Positions 8,759 through 17,685 of a DNA stretch of 64,000 nt are shown here, piece after piece. Position 1 is the first letter of the stretch. Each line of letters begins with the position of its first letter. The position numbers and the translations under genes are program-made. The stretch is from Candidatus Saccharimonadota bacterium (GTDB lineage Bacteria; Patescibacteriota; Saccharimonadia; Saccharimonadales; Saccharimonadaceae). The notes under the pieces were generated by a model. It was not told where the DNA came from. It did no database searches and worked only from the letters and a program-made list of their open reading frames with translations. Location: contig WRLC01000002.1 of NCBI GenBank assembly GCA_009777795.1, forward strand, positions 53,714 to 117,713, given 5' to 3'.

Positions 8759-9628
8759 CTAGACTCGCGCGGCGAAGCGGATCTTAGCAGATCGCGCCCG
8801 CGGATTATTTTCTAGCTCGGGAACACCACTGGTTAGGATGGATTTGCTGACGTTTAACCGGCTCTCTAAGCCCCGGCCCGCCTCGTCGGCAAGCCAGTTT
8901 TTAACTAGGCGGTCTTCTAGACTGTGGAAGGTGATGATACACAAGCGGCCGTCGGGTTTGAGTAGGTCGGGTAGTAGAGGGAGGATCCGCTCAAGCAGAT
9001 TGAGCTCGTCGTTGGTCTCAATGCGGAGAGCCTGAAAGAATTGGGTTGCAGGATGGCGCTTGCTGTAAGGAGAGGCGTGTTTGATGAATTCGGCAAGAGC
9101 TTCGGTAGTCTGGAAAGGCCGCGCGTGAACAATCTCGCGAGCAACTTTCTGGGCAAGGCCGCTTTTTACTTCACCGTATTCTATGAAAAGCTGGGCAAGT
9201 TCTCGTTCGCTATAGGAATTGACAACTATTTTGGCTGTCAAGTCTTGGCGCTGGTCCATTCGCATGTCCAAGTCGCCATCATGCATAAACGAGAAGCCGC
9301 GTTCGCCTCTGTCTAACTGTGGTGATGAAACTCCCAAATCGGCCAAAATCAAGTCAAATCGTCTTTTCTCCACGAAAAGCGCGTCGGCAGCAGTTAAGAA
9401 GTCCGCGTGCATTAGTGTAGCACCTTTGGCTGCTAAGTCAGAAAGACTGTCAATAGCCATCTGGTCACGGTCAACTAATACGGACTGCTCATACGCCCCG
9501 GTCCGCTCCAAAATCTCTCTCGCGTGCCCGCCAAAGCCGGCGGTCAAGTCAAGAAGACTGTCGCCTGTTTTTGGTTTAAGCACCTCAAGTACTTCGCCCA
9601 ACATGACTGGTTGATGAGGTTGTTTCAT
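8759..9628 (-). CDS. rsmH: 16S rRNA m4C1402 methyltransferase RsmH (MraW)
   Basis: SAM-dependent enzyme that methylates N4 of C1402 in 16S rRNA. The N-terminus HQPVMLGEVLEVL and the SAM-binding LLDLTAGFGGHAREIL (about residues 24-39) are typical, as are DLGVSSPQLD, the DMRMD block and the C-terminal ITFHSLEDR motif. The length of 289 residues is normal for the short forms. It is the first gene of the division operon; no mraZ precedes it, unlike most division clusters. Transcription probably starts near 9939 from the promoter at 9946-9974. Confidence 0.95.
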   Translation of the reverse strand: MKQPHQPVMLGEVLEVLKPKTGDSLLDLTAGFGGHAREILERTGAYEQSVLVDRDQMAIDSLSDLAAKGATLMHADFLTAADALFVEKRRFDLILADLGVSSPQLDRGERGFSFMHDGDLDMRMDQRQDLTAKIVVNSYSERELAQLFIEYGEVKSGLAQKVAREIVHARPFQTTEALAEFIKHASPYSKRHPATQFFQALRIETNDELNLLERILPLLPDLLKPDGRLCIITFHSLEDRLVKNWLADEAGRGLESRLNVSKSILTSGVPELENNPRARSAKIRFAARV

Positions 9629-9639
9629 TTTTTTATTTT

Positions 9640-9939
9640 ATCACATAGTCTAGACATCTGATAACCAAGCGTGTTTGTTTTGTTTTTATGTTAAAGACAC
9701 CGTTTCGTTATGCTTACGACCGACAAGTGCCGGGCGCCAAGTAAAAGTTGAGAGACTTATATAAAACGGCGTTAAGGGTTTGGGAGGTTACAACTTATTT
9801 ATTTGTTGTAAAGTAAAGTGCATTCGCGGTGTTTAATCGAGGTCGCGTAGTCTTGTTTTTCTTCCCCTCGTCGCTTTTGCTACCAGATGTCTAGACTTGT
9901 GATTTGTTAATGTACTTATGTTTGTTGTTTGGTCTGTCT
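9640..9939 (-). promoter_or_regulatory. Structured 5' leader of the division operon
   Basis: The roughly 300-nt leader between the promoter and rsmH begins (9884-9902) and ends (9641-9660) with inverted repeats sharing CAGATGTCTAGACT, which can close the whole leader into one large stem just before the rsmH start. Smaller stems, for example around the ACAACTTATT/TTTGTTGT block, lie inside. No open reading frame is evident. This suggests a cis-regulatory RNA or a small RNA; a pair of terminal inverted repeats of a miniature mobile element is an alternative. Confidence 0.45.
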
Positions 9940-9945
9940 AACCTC

Positions 9946-9974
9946 ATTCTACAATGCTTTTTTGGGCTTTGCAA
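9946..9974 (-). promoter_or_regulatory. Sigma70-type promoter of the division operon
   Basis: Read on the minus strand, TTGCAA (9969-9974), a 17-nt spacer and TAGAAT (9946-9951) form a good promoter about 320 nt upstream of the rsmH start. Expected transcription start is near 9939. Confidence 0.6.
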
Positions 9975-10210
9975 GACCTTTTTTATATTTTTTTGATTTT
10001 GCAAATACTTTTCCACAGTCTTATCTTTTGGCAAGGGGGATTTTGGCTGTGGAAAAGTCTGCCTTCCCCTGTTAGCTCGGTTCTTAGGCGGGTTTTCCAC
10101 TATTGCGCTATTGCTCGTTTTATGGTGCAATGCCCGAACAGAAAACCGAACACTAGGGCTTGATTTTGCATAGGATTTATTTTATAAAAACCGAACGCTA
10201 GAGGTGGCTG
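9975..10210. other. AT-rich intergenic region with paired TTTTCCACAG sites
   Basis: A 12-bp perfect inverted repeat (ACTTTTCCACAG at 10007-10018 and its complement at 10047-10058) and a third partial copy (GTTTTCCAC near 10092) occur here, followed by three ACCGAAC-type heptamers (10133-10139, 10145-10151, 10190-10196). TTTTCCACA resembles a DnaA box with one mismatch, but no dnaA or dnaN is near. No gene is visible. Confidence 0.4.
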
Positions 10211-11185
10211 CTAGGAATTTTGGTCGTCGGTATCTAAGAGCTTTTTGCCTTTGACTTCGTAGCGCTTGCCAGTGGTGGCGGAGACGAAGTAGTTCTCATC
10301 GACGAGGTTGACAAGCATAGCAAGGTCGCGGTCGTCGGCGATGATAATTTTGCCGGTCTCAGAGAGCATCAGAGGTAATTGCATAACATCGGCGAAGTCC
10401 ATAATTTTGTCTTGTGAGACGGCTGAGAGGTCGGCGTCGCCGAGCTTTTTGACGAGGGATTTCTTGTCTTTAAGCATTTCGGCGAGGTCGAGACCCTCGG
10501 CGAGGGAGAGTTCGTAGGCTTGAGAAAGCTCCTCGGCCTTAGCGGGGGCGAGGGCGGTGGTAGCGGCATCAAACTGGAAGAGTCGCTCAAACTTGCTGCG
10601 GTTTAAGGCGACTAATTGCCAGCCGGAGGCACCGGCATCGACGACAAGGACTTCATTGCCCTCGGGGATGCGGATGCCGACAGAGGCGGAAAAGGGCTCA
10701 AGTTTCTCGCCGCGGAGCTCCCAAGAGCCTTTATCAGAGAGAGCTTGAGAACCGGAAAGGGACTTAATAACATAGCAGTGTTTAGATTCGCCGCCATCGC
10801 CATAGCTGAAACGAGCGGCAACGCCCTTGATACGGCGGAAGTCGTGCTCTTCGCCAGAGAAATAGATGATGTCGGTGTATTCTTTTTCGATGAGGTGGAT
10901 GAGAGTGGCGGCGCGATCGACCTCTTTGAGGTCGATGAGGAGGGCGGCCTTGTCGTCGGTGTTTTTGTCGAGGCGCTGGACCGAGAGGCCGCGGTCAATT
11001 CCCTGATTGACAAAGGCGATGAGGTCCTCGAGAAAGAGACGGCGGATGCCGTTTTCGAGCTGGTCGGCTAAGCGGACTTTATAAGGTGTATAATTTTTGT
11101 TAAAAAAGAAGAGCTCTAGAGTGGCGCTTTTAGCCCACTCCTCTGCCCTGTTAGCCCAGTTGAATAAATCAAATCCTCCATCCAT
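10211..11185 (-). CDS. KwaB-like DUF4868 protein (Kiwa anti-phage family)
   Basis: A 324-residue soluble protein. The C-terminal part carries the pattern I associate with DUF4868: a segment reading LNRSKFERLFQFD, then GKIIIADD, then NYFVSATTGKRYEVKGKKLL. DUF4868 is the KwaB component of the Kiwa defence system, which pairs with the membrane protein KwaA. No KwaA-like membrane gene is adjacent: the neighbours are greA upstream and the division-operon leader downstream, so this may be a lone homologue with a housekeeping or different defence role. I start it at the ATG giving MDGGFDLF; an in-frame TTG lies six codons upstream. The family call is from memory of the domain pattern. Confidence 0.6.
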   Translation of the reverse strand: MDGGFDLFNWANRAEEWAKSATLELFFFNKNYTPYKVRLADQLENGIRRLFLEDLIAFVNQGIDRGLSVQRLDKNTDDKAALLIDLKEVDRAATLIHLIEKEYTDIIYFSGEEHDFRRIKGVAARFSYGDGGESKHCYVIKSLSGSQALSDKGSWELRGEKLEPFSASVGIRIPEGNEVLVVDAGASGWQLVALNRSKFERLFQFDAATTALAPAKAEELSQAYELSLAEGLDLAEMLKDKKSLVKKLGDADLSAVSQDKIMDFADVMQLPLMLSETGKIIIADDRDLAMLVNLVDENYFVSATTGKRYEVKGKKLLDTDDQNS

Positions 11186-11206
11186 GAAGGTATGATAGCA
11201 CAAAAA

Positions 11207-11659
11207 TTAGGCAATTTCAATAATAGTATATTTAATGACGCCTTTAGGGGCGCTGAATTCGACTTCGCTGCCGACTTTTTGGCCCATGAGGACGAGCCCG
11301 AGGGGGCTTTCGACAGAGAGCTTGCTCTGTAAGGGGTTGGCTTCGACTGGATCGACCATGAGGTAGGTGGTTTCCTTTTTGCCGTTTTTGACCTTGACAC
11401 TAGAGCCAAGGACAACGCGACTGCTTTTTTTAGCTTTGATGATAGTAGCTTGACCAAGGATGGCTTCAATCTCTTGAATGCGGCTTTCGAGGACCTTTTG
11501 GGCCTCGCGGGCGGCGTCATACTCGGCATTTTCCGAGAGGTCGCCGAAGCTGCGAGCGTATGCCAAATCTTCGGCAATTTGTGGCCGACGAGCGACTAGG
11601 CCCGCTAGTTCTCTGGTTAGTTCGTCCCGCTTGGTAGCGGTTATCTCTAGTTTTTTCAT
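11207..11659 (-). CDS. greA: Transcript cleavage factor GreA
   Basis: A 150-residue protein made of an N-terminal coiled coil with the acidic tip (SFGDLSENAEYDAARE, about residues 37-52) and a C-terminal FKBP-like domain (SPLGLVLMGQKVGSEVEF). GreA enters the secondary channel of RNA polymerase and stimulates cleavage of backtracked RNA. The length is typical. An AGGAG-like site (rc of ctcctat) precedes the start. It lies upstream of and in the same direction as the KwaB-like gene. Confidence 0.93.
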   Translation of the reverse strand: MKKLEITATKRDELTRELAGLVARRPQIAEDLAYARSFGDLSENAEYDAAREAQKVLESRIQEIEAILGQATIIKAKKSSRVVLGSSVKVKNGKKETTYLMVDPVEANPLQSKLSVESPLGLVLMGQKVGSEVEFSAPKGVIKYTIIEIA

Positions 11660-11739
11660 AGCTCTCCTATTTTGTTAATAATCATAGAATGCCCCCCCCC
11701 AAGTTTTATCGGGTTTCCTCATTATAACAATTTTTTTCA

Positions 11740-13002
11740 CTATGTCAATAGTTCTTGTAGATTTTTTGGGTCCGACTCGATTTTGACAAGCTTTGGCTCG
11801 CCGGTGCGGGGTTTGACCTCTATACTTCCCTGCTCTAGTGTTTTGTCGCTGACTACGATTCGATAAGGGATACCCATGAGGTCGGCGTCGGCAAGCTTCT
11901 CGCCCGGACGGGCGGTTTTGCTGTCGCGGTCGTCCCAAAGGACTTCGATGCCGGCCTGAACAAATTTTGTGTATAATTCGGCGGCTTCGGCTTCGCCTTG
12001 GTCGCCGATGCCGATGAGGTAGACTTGGAACGGTGCGACGGCGGTTGGCCAGACAAGGCCTTGGTCGTCGGCGAAGACTTCGGCGAGGACGCCCATGAGG
12101 CGCGAAATGCCGATGCCGTAGCAGCCCATGATGATGTGTTGTTTCTGGCCGGTCTCGTCGGTGTAATAGAGGTCGAGGGCGTCGGGATATTTGCTTTCAA
12201 GGGGGAAGATGTTGCCGACTTCGGAGGATTTCTGCTCGACGAGGTCGGATTTGTTTAGGCCGAGTTTGGCGAGGTTCTCATCGGTGTAGATTTCTTTGTT
12301 GATGGCGAGTTTCTTGGCTGGGTCGAGGTAGATGGTGTCCTCGCCAGCTGCGCTTAGGGTTTGGTATTCGTCGCTGTTTTTGTCGGTGAAATAGCCGCCG
12401 TCGGCCTTGGTGCGGAAGGTAATGTCGCCGATGCCGAGGCGTTGGTAGACTTTGTGATAAGCGGCGGCGATTTGTTCGTAGATCTCGTCATGCTCGGCCT
12501 GGGTGCGGGCAAAGCTGTACATGTCCTTCATAACGAATTCGCGACCGCGAAGGAGGCCAGATTTGGCGCGGAGCTCGTTTCGGAATTTGTTTTGAATCTG
12601 ATAGACAGATATAGGGAGGTCTTTATAGGAGCTAACGTGCTCAAGAAGGATGTTGGTGATGGGCTCTTCGTGGGTGAGGCCGAGGCCGAGCTCGGTATCG
12701 TTTTTGAGCTTGGTTTTGAACCAGTTGTCGACGACGGAATCGTCCCAGCGGTTGGTCTTGTCGAAGAGTTCGCGGGGCTGGAGGGCGGTGAGGGCGACCT
12801 CTTGGCCGCCGATGGCGTTCATTTCCTCGCGGACGATGGTTTTGATTTTCTCGAGGACGCGGAGGCCGAGCGGTAGGTAGGCGTAGACGCCGGCCATTTC
12901 TTTATGGATGAAGCCGGCGCGGGCTAAGAGCTGGGCGTTTTTGGCGACTTCGTCGGCCGAGGTGGTTTTTGATGTTTTGGTAAAAAGTTTTGATCGTTGC
13001 AT
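11740..13002 (-). CDS. proS: Prolyl-tRNA synthetase, short form without editing insertion
   Basis: Class II aminoacyl-tRNA synthetase charging tRNA-Pro. Motif 2 (FRNELRAKSGLLRGREFVMKD as RNE...GREF) and motif 3 (GCYGIGISRLMG) are visible, followed by the anticodon-binding domain. With 420 residues it is far shorter than bacterial-type ProS (about 570): the stretch between motifs 2 and 3 lacks the roughly 180-residue INS editing domain. Such editing-less forms occur in alphaproteobacteria and reduced genomes. The upstream gap contains a small GC hairpin (CCGCCGCTTGGCGG) but no T-box is evident. Confidence 0.93.
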   Translation of the reverse strand: MQRSKLFTKTSKTTSADEVAKNAQLLARAGFIHKEMAGVYAYLPLGLRVLEKIKTIVREEMNAIGGQEVALTALQPRELFDKTNRWDDSVVDNWFKTKLKNDTELGLGLTHEEPITNILLEHVSSYKDLPISVYQIQNKFRNELRAKSGLLRGREFVMKDMYSFARTQAEHDEIYEQIAAAYHKVYQRLGIGDITFRTKADGGYFTDKNSDEYQTLSAAGEDTIYLDPAKKLAINKEIYTDENLAKLGLNKSDLVEQKSSEVGNIFPLESKYPDALDLYYTDETGQKQHIIMGCYGIGISRLMGVLAEVFADDQGLVWPTAVAPFQVYLIGIGDQGEAEAAELYTKFVQAGIEVLWDDRDSKTARPGEKLADADLMGIPYRIVVSDKTLEQGSIEVKPRTGEPKLVKIESDPKNLQELLT

Positions 13003-13124
13003 GGTTCTCCCTTAGGTTAAATAATAAAAAAATTAAAATGTGCAAGCTATACCGCCAAGCGGCGGGAGAATGAAGAAGAAGGTCTTGTGTTGCATATAAT
13101 TATAATAGCATATTCTGGGAGGAA

Positions 13125-14789
13125 TTAGAAGGCAGGGATTTTGAAGGCGTTGGGAGGGGCGGCGACAGATGGCGGCGCGATGGCGCTGGGGGCGGAAAGG
13201 GGCGGGTTGGTGCCAGAGGTGGCGTCGCTAGGAGCGGGGGCTGGAGTGGGTTCGGGGCGTGGTGGGACCACGGGAGGGGCGGGTTGGATGGCGGCGACTT
13301 CGGGTGGGACGAGGGAGTCGATTTGGGGGTTGACATGCTGGGCAGTGGGCTGGCCGAGGGCGGTAATTGGTGGTAGAACGGGGATTGGAGGGGCGGCCAT
13401 GGGCGAGGCGGGGTCAAACTCTGGGGGGAGCGGGAGGCGGTTTTTGATTAGGCGTTCGATTTCGGCGATGGTGGGGGTGGCGCCGGGGATGGGCGCGGGA
13501 GCAGGTTCGGGTGCTGGTGGTGGGGTGGTGAGAGGGGCGGGCTCGGGGGTGGGAGCGGGCGGAGCGTCAGGGGCGGAGGTGATGAGTGGTTGGGCCTCGG
13601 CCGAGGCAACGCCGGTGAGCTGGTCGACATAGCCGACGGGGTTTTGGGGCTGCTCAACGATGCTGGCGTTAGGGGTGAGGAGGTCGTCTTCGGGGACAAG
13701 AGGGAGAGCGGCAGCGAGTGGAGGTGGAGGGCTGGTGGGCTCGGGAACTGGAGGAGGTGCTAGGGGTGGTGGCGTGATGATGGGGGCGACGGACTCGGGC
13801 TGGGGCAGTTGGCCGTCGTGGGGGATAGTCATTTCGCTGGGAGGAGGAAGGGTGTTGGGGTCGCCATCTGCAGCCACGGCCGTGGTCGAAAGTTCCTTAG
13901 GTGCTAAAGTAGCTTCAACGGCTGGGGCGGGTTTGGTGGTGGCTGGGGCGGGAGTTGCGTCTTCGTCTTCGCCGAGATGTTCCATGACGCTGCGTTGGTC
14001 GGCGCCGACGGACATGAGGCGGGCGGCGAGGTTCATGACGGAGGGCGAGGTTTTGGCGTTGGAGAAGCGGTCGCTGACGAAAACGAGGCCGGCGAGGAGG
14101 GCGGTGGCGACTTCGGGGTTGATTTCGCGTTTTTCGTTCAAGGACTCGATAATGGAGGTAGCGGCTTCGGTGAGAGTGCCGGTTTCGGCTTGCCAGATGA
14201 TGTCGCCGAATTTTTGGGCGGCTTGGGCGTCGGTTTTGACGACGATGCTGGCGACACGGGCGTTATGCATGATTTTGTTGTGCTGGGCGAGGGCGGCGTC
14301 GAAGTCGTCGGGGCTTTTGACGTCGAGGGCGAGGACGAGGTCGACGTTGAAGTCGCCGCGGGTGAATTGGAGGTCCTTCTCTGTTATCATGGTGCGATAG
14401 GGCGTGATATAGATTTTGACGAAGTCGCCGTCGACCTTGTAGCGGAGGTGGTCGGCCTTTTCTTTGTTTAAGCTAATGATAAAATCTTGGAGCGAGTTGG
14501 TGTCGGTTTCAAAGACTTTGTCGGGGTTGAGGAACTCGATGCTCTCGGGCATGGTGCCGGAAAAAATCGCCGTGGCGTTTTTGCCGGCGGCGTCGAGAGC
14601 GAGGGTGAGGGCGAGGCTGTTGGTGAGTTCCTCGATGTCGGGGTCTTTAGAGAGGGCGACGAGGATATTTTGGGAGTTGTTGATGGCGTCGATGATTTCC
14701 TTGACGCTAACAGGAGCGGAGGAAGGCCGGTCAATGGTAGGATTGGCTGGTTTTTGTGTGTTTTGTGGTGTGTTTTGTTGATTTTGCAT
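13125..14789 (-). CDS. DHH-like protein with long proline-rich tail
   Basis: A 554-residue protein. Residues about 28-265 resemble the N-terminal domain of DHH/nanoRNase phosphoesterases (ILVALSKDPDIEELTNSLAL, then VDLVLALDVKSPDDF), but the canonical DHH and catalytic aspartates are altered, so enzymatic activity is doubtful. From about residue 280 the sequence is Pro/Ala-rich and low in complexity to the end, suggesting a disordered tail. A GGGAGGG ribosome site and a promoter at 14805-14833 precede the start. The function is not known; a degenerate nucleotide-binding or scaffold role is possible. Confidence 0.6.
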   Translation of the reverse strand: MQNQQNTPQNTQKPANPTIDRPSSAPVSVKEIIDAINNSQNILVALSKDPDIEELTNSLALTLALDAAGKNATAIFSGTMPESIEFLNPDKVFETDTNSLQDFIISLNKEKADHLRYKVDGDFVKIYITPYRTMITEKDLQFTRGDFNVDLVLALDVKSPDDFDAALAQHNKIMHNARVASIVVKTDAQAAQKFGDIIWQAETGTLTEAATSIIESLNEKREINPEVATALLAGLVFVSDRFSNAKTSPSVMNLAARLMSVGADQRSVMEHLGEDEDATPAPATTKPAPAVEATLAPKELSTTAVAADGDPNTLPPPSEMTIPHDGQLPQPESVAPIITPPPLAPPPVPEPTSPPPPLAAALPLVPEDDLLTPNASIVEQPQNPVGYVDQLTGVASAEAQPLITSAPDAPPAPTPEPAPLTTPPPAPEPAPAPIPGATPTIAEIERLIKNRLPLPPEFDPASPMAAPPIPVLPPITALGQPTAQHVNPQIDSLVPPEVAAIQPAPPVVPPRPEPTPAPAPSDATSGTNPPLSAPSAIAPPSVAAPPNAFKIPAF

Positions 14790-14804
14790 ATAGATACCCT
14801 CCCC

Positions 14805-14833
14805 AGTATATCATACTTATGCTTAAATTGCAA
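14805..14833 (-). promoter_or_regulatory. Promoter with TATGA spacer motif
   Basis: Minus-strand TTGCAA (14828-14833), 17-nt spacer containing GCATAAGTATGA and TATACT (14805-14810). It belongs to a set of similarly built promoters in the window (see 32402, 43592, 47267, 55920). Confidence 0.6.
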
Positions 14834-14906
14834 GTGTTAGAGTTTGAATTTCTTCTTGAGTGCCGCGAAATTGTTCTCCCCTACCAGAGGTGGATGCATT
14901 ATTTTA

Positions 14907-15602
14907 TCACCTTACGGTATTTGTCTCTAGATAGGTTTGGAGGAAGCGGCAATGGGATTTGATGTAGTCGCGGTGGTTCTCTGCTAGATGGTGCAAGATG
15001 GCGTGGGCGGAGAGCTGGTCGCCGAGGGCAAGCAAGGAAACCTTGGAGCGGTTGACGGTTTTCCCGGAATAGGTGTGCATGTTCCAAGGTTCCATGGTAA
15101 GGCTTCCGAGGTCGTAGCCGTAGGAGTAGATGAATTTGAGTTGGCCGCGGGAGAATTCTTGGGACTTGACTTCGTCGATGTCGTGATGGTCGAAGTCGAC
15201 GCCTTCCTCGAGGTCGAGGGCGAGAAAGACACTGTTTTCGAGAATGGCTTTGAGCTTCTTACAGGCTCTTTGAGAACGTCTGGGGTTTTTAATCCAGAGG
15301 GCAAAAAGGGCTTCGATGACAGAGGCCGGGAACCATTTTTGGGTCATGAAAAAGACACCGGAGCGGTAAATGAAATCACTTTTCGGACGGAGGACGAGCC
15401 ATTTGAGCCAAGCGTCCATCAGGATCAGCATGTTTTTACCGCCAACCGTAAAAAAGATTTTTTCGCTGAGTTCGATGCCGCGAGAGTTTTTGCCGATTGC
15501 GGGCCTGAGGCCTTTCTCGGCAATACTGTCTAAATTGGACGCAGCGGTGTAGTGGAGGAAGGCTTCGCTAAGATTAATTTCGGTGATATCAAGAATCTTC
15601 AT
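14907..15602 (-). CDS. Unrecognised protein with ADP-ribosyltransferase-like N-terminus
   Basis: A 231-residue soluble protein. The N-terminal stretch LHYTAASNLDSIAEKGLRP (about residues 16-34) resembles the H-Y-T ... I ... G-L pattern of ADP-ribosyltransferase-fold proteins such as KptA/Tpt1 and DarT, but the rest shows no motif I can place. It lies alone between the DHH-like gene and tRNA-Ile on the same strand. A role in RNA or DNA ADP-ribosylation is a weak hypothesis. The gene itself is supported by length and a well-behaved protein sequence. Confidence 0.55.
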   Translation of the reverse strand: MKILDITEINLSEAFLHYTAASNLDSIAEKGLRPAIGKNSRGIELSEKIFFTVGGKNMLILMDAWLKWLVLRPKSDFIYRSGVFFMTQKWFPASVIEALFALWIKNPRRSQRACKKLKAILENSVFLALDLEEGVDFDHHDIDEVKSQEFSRGQLKFIYSYGYDLGSLTMEPWNMHTYSGKTVNRSKVSLLALGDQLSAHAILHHLAENHRDYIKSHCRFLQTYLETNTVR

Positions 15603-15637
15603 AATAGTTTTGGTATGGTAGAAATGATGGTAGAAAA

Positions 15638-15714
<77 letters not shown>

Positions 15715-15748
15715 CACATCGTGATTATAGCAAATTACGGCTTTTCCG

Positions 15749-16522
15749 TCAAGCGGACTCTTCTCTGCCCTGATACGAGTTTTCGATTGTGCTTAACATG
15801 TCGGCGAGGCTGGCTACAGTTTTGCCGGTGGTCATTTGGGCGGCCATGGAGCCGCGAATGGCGTAGCCATCATATTGCTCAAGCATCTCGACGTCGTTGG
15901 CGCCGTCGCCAATTGTGATGACATCATCTGGCGATAAGCTTTCGCGCTCTAAAATCAGTTGGATGGAGCGCTCTTTGCCGGCCTTGGCGCCGACAATATC
16001 GACAATTTGGTAATTGGCGTCCGGAAATTGCTCGAGCGGGTACATGTCGGTGAGAGTGGCGTGGGCGATCACATCGGGAAAGGCATGGTTGAGGGCTTTG
16101 GCGATGCGGAGCATTGGCTCGTGATTACGCCCGTGGGTCTGTACGCGAATCTTGGTGATGACCCCTGTCGGTTGGTGCGACTTGCTGCCTAGGCCATAGT
16201 AATAAAGCCCCTCGATTTGGGCGGCGAAATTATTTTGGACGAATTCGGCGATTTCTTGGGCCAAGGGCGGATCGATGGTTAGCTCAGAGATTAGGGTCCA
16301 ATTACTATCGGCAATTAGCGCGCCGTTGTTCATGATGCAATAGTCGAACGGAATACCGTATTCGCCTGCCGCATCTTGGGCGCTGGTGAAGCCGCGGCCA
16401 GTGGCAATGACAAATTTGCCGCCCGCGGCGTGCCATTTTTTGATGGCAGCGACGTTGTTTGTGGTGTTGCCGTCGTCGGTGTAGATTGTGCCGTCGTAGT
16501 CGCTAAAAACAATCTTTTTCAT
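15749..16522 (-). CDS. HAD-superfamily phosphatase, Cof type
   Basis: Haloacid-dehalogenase-like hydrolase of the Cof/IIB group. Motif I FSDYDGTIYTDDG contains the nucleophile Asp and second Asp, motif II is VIATGRG, motif III is a lysine in GAKAGKERS and motif IV is ITIGDGANDVEMLE. An alpha/beta cap domain of about 100 residues lies between motifs II and III. I start it at the ATG reading MKKIVFSDYDG; the open frame extends upstream but is an out-of-frame reading of the htrA gene. Substrates are typically sugar phosphates or similar small metabolites. It starts 4 nt after the htrA stop, so the two are co-transcribed. Confidence 0.88.
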   Translation of the reverse strand: MKKIVFSDYDGTIYTDDGNTTNNVAAIKKWHAAGGKFVIATGRGFTSAQDAAGEYGIPFDYCIMNNGALIADSNWTLISELTIDPPLAQEIAEFVQNNFAAQIEGLYYYGLGSKSHQPTGVITKIRVQTHGRNHEPMLRIAKALNHAFPDVIAHATLTDMYPLEQFPDANYQIVDIVGAKAGKERSIQLILERESLSPDDVITIGDGANDVEMLEQYDGYAIRGSMAAQMTTGKTVASLADMLSTIENSYQGREESA

Positions 16523-16526
16523 GAGG

Positions 16527-17675
16527 TCAATATTTGGCCAGAGTTGCGGTGCGGGTGAGGGTTTCGTCGCCGCGGCGGATGGTGAGCTGGACGCGGTCGC
16601 CGATGGTGTACTCACCGATGAGGGTGGCGAGGCTGCCGCTGACGCCAACCTCGAAATCGCCGACTTTAGTGATGATGTCGCCGGGCTGGAGGCCGGCTTC
16701 GGCGGCGGGGCCGCCAGCGATGACGCTTTGGTCGCCATTGAGGAAAGCGCCGCGCTTGATTGGTAAATTGTGCTCGGCGACTAGGTTGGCGTCGATGTCG
16801 CTATAGCGGACGCCAAGCATGGCGCGTTCGACGCGGCCGGTGGCGAGGAGGTGCTTCAGCATACCTTTGGCGGCGCCGATTGGGATGGCGAAGCCGAGGC
16901 CGTTGGCACCGGTGGAGACGGCAGTGTTGATGCCGATGACTTGGCCGCCGGCGTTAGCGAGCGGGCCGCCAGAGTTGCCGGAGTTGATGGCGGCGTCGGT
17001 TTGAATCATGTCAAAGAGGTTCTCGCTGGACATGCCGTCGCTGCTGCTGGCGTTGACGCTGCGGCCGACGCCAGAGACGATGCCAAGGGTGACGGAGTTT
17101 TGGAACTGGCCCAGAGCGTAGCCGACGGCGATGGCGGGCTGGCCGATGCGGAGTGTCCGGCTGTCGCCGAGGGTTGCGATTTGCCAGTCGCTGACGCCAT
17201 TGACTTTGATGAAGGCGATGTCGTTCAGGGGGTCGGTACCGACGATGGTGGCGTCGTTATAGAGGATGCCGTCGTGGATGATGGCGACCTCATTGGCGCG
17301 CTCGACGACGTGTTTGTTGGTCAAGATGTAGCCGTCGCTCGAGACAACGATGCCGGTGCCAGCGCCAGAGTAGGAAGCGCCGCTACCGGAGCGAGTGAGG
17401 ACGGAGACGGTAATTTGCATGACGCTTTCGGCGACGGTTTCGACTGATTCGTTATCGAAGATGGAAGCGTTGCCGTCGTTGATGCTGTCGCGGCGCTCTT
17501 CGACGGTGGCCCATTGGCTGAGCCAATTTCGGAAGGAGTTGGTGCCGCCGAAGACGTGGAGGATGCCGAAAGAGACGAGGGCGAAGACAAGGAGGCCAAC
17601 TAGGGCGCCGAGTAGGACGCTGTAGTCGCGCTTCTCTTTGACTTCGAAGACATTATTGTTATTGTTTGGCTGCAT
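16527..17675 (-). CDS. HtrA/DegP-like serine protease with PDZ domain
   Basis: Membrane-anchored extracytoplasmic protease (382 residues): cytoplasmic N-terminus, one membrane segment (about 19-42), a trypsin-like domain with the triad His (LTNKHVV), Asp (DPLNDIAFIKV) and Ser (INSGNSGGPL), then a single PDZ domain with its carboxylate loop region (AMLGVRY). It degrades or refolds misfolded envelope proteins. The start has a textbook Shine-Dalgarno (AAAGGAGG, 4-nt spacing). It is followed by the HAD gene in the same operon. Confidence 0.92.
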   Translation of the reverse strand: MQPNNNNNVFEVKEKRDYSVLLGALVGLLVFALVSFGILHVFGGTNSFRNWLSQWATVEERRDSINDGNASIFDNESVETVAESVMQITVSVLTRSGSGASYSGAGTGIVVSSDGYILTNKHVVERANEVAIIHDGILYNDATIVGTDPLNDIAFIKVNGVSDWQIATLGDSRTLRIGQPAIAVGYALGQFQNSVTLGIVSGVGRSVNASSSDGMSSENLFDMIQTDAAINSGNSGGPLANAGGQVIGINTAVSTGANGLGFAIPIGAAKGMLKHLLATGRVERAMLGVRYSDIDANLVAEHNLPIKRGAFLNGDQSVIAGGPAAEAGLQPGDIITKVGDFEVGVSGSLATLIGEYTIGDRVQLTIRRGDETLTRTATLAKY

Positions 17676-17685
17676 TTTTCCTCCT

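Noticed and set aside
10007..10096. Replication origin
   Set aside because: DnaA-box-like sites are present, but there is no dnaA, dnaN or gidA nearby and only three sites; evidence is too thin.
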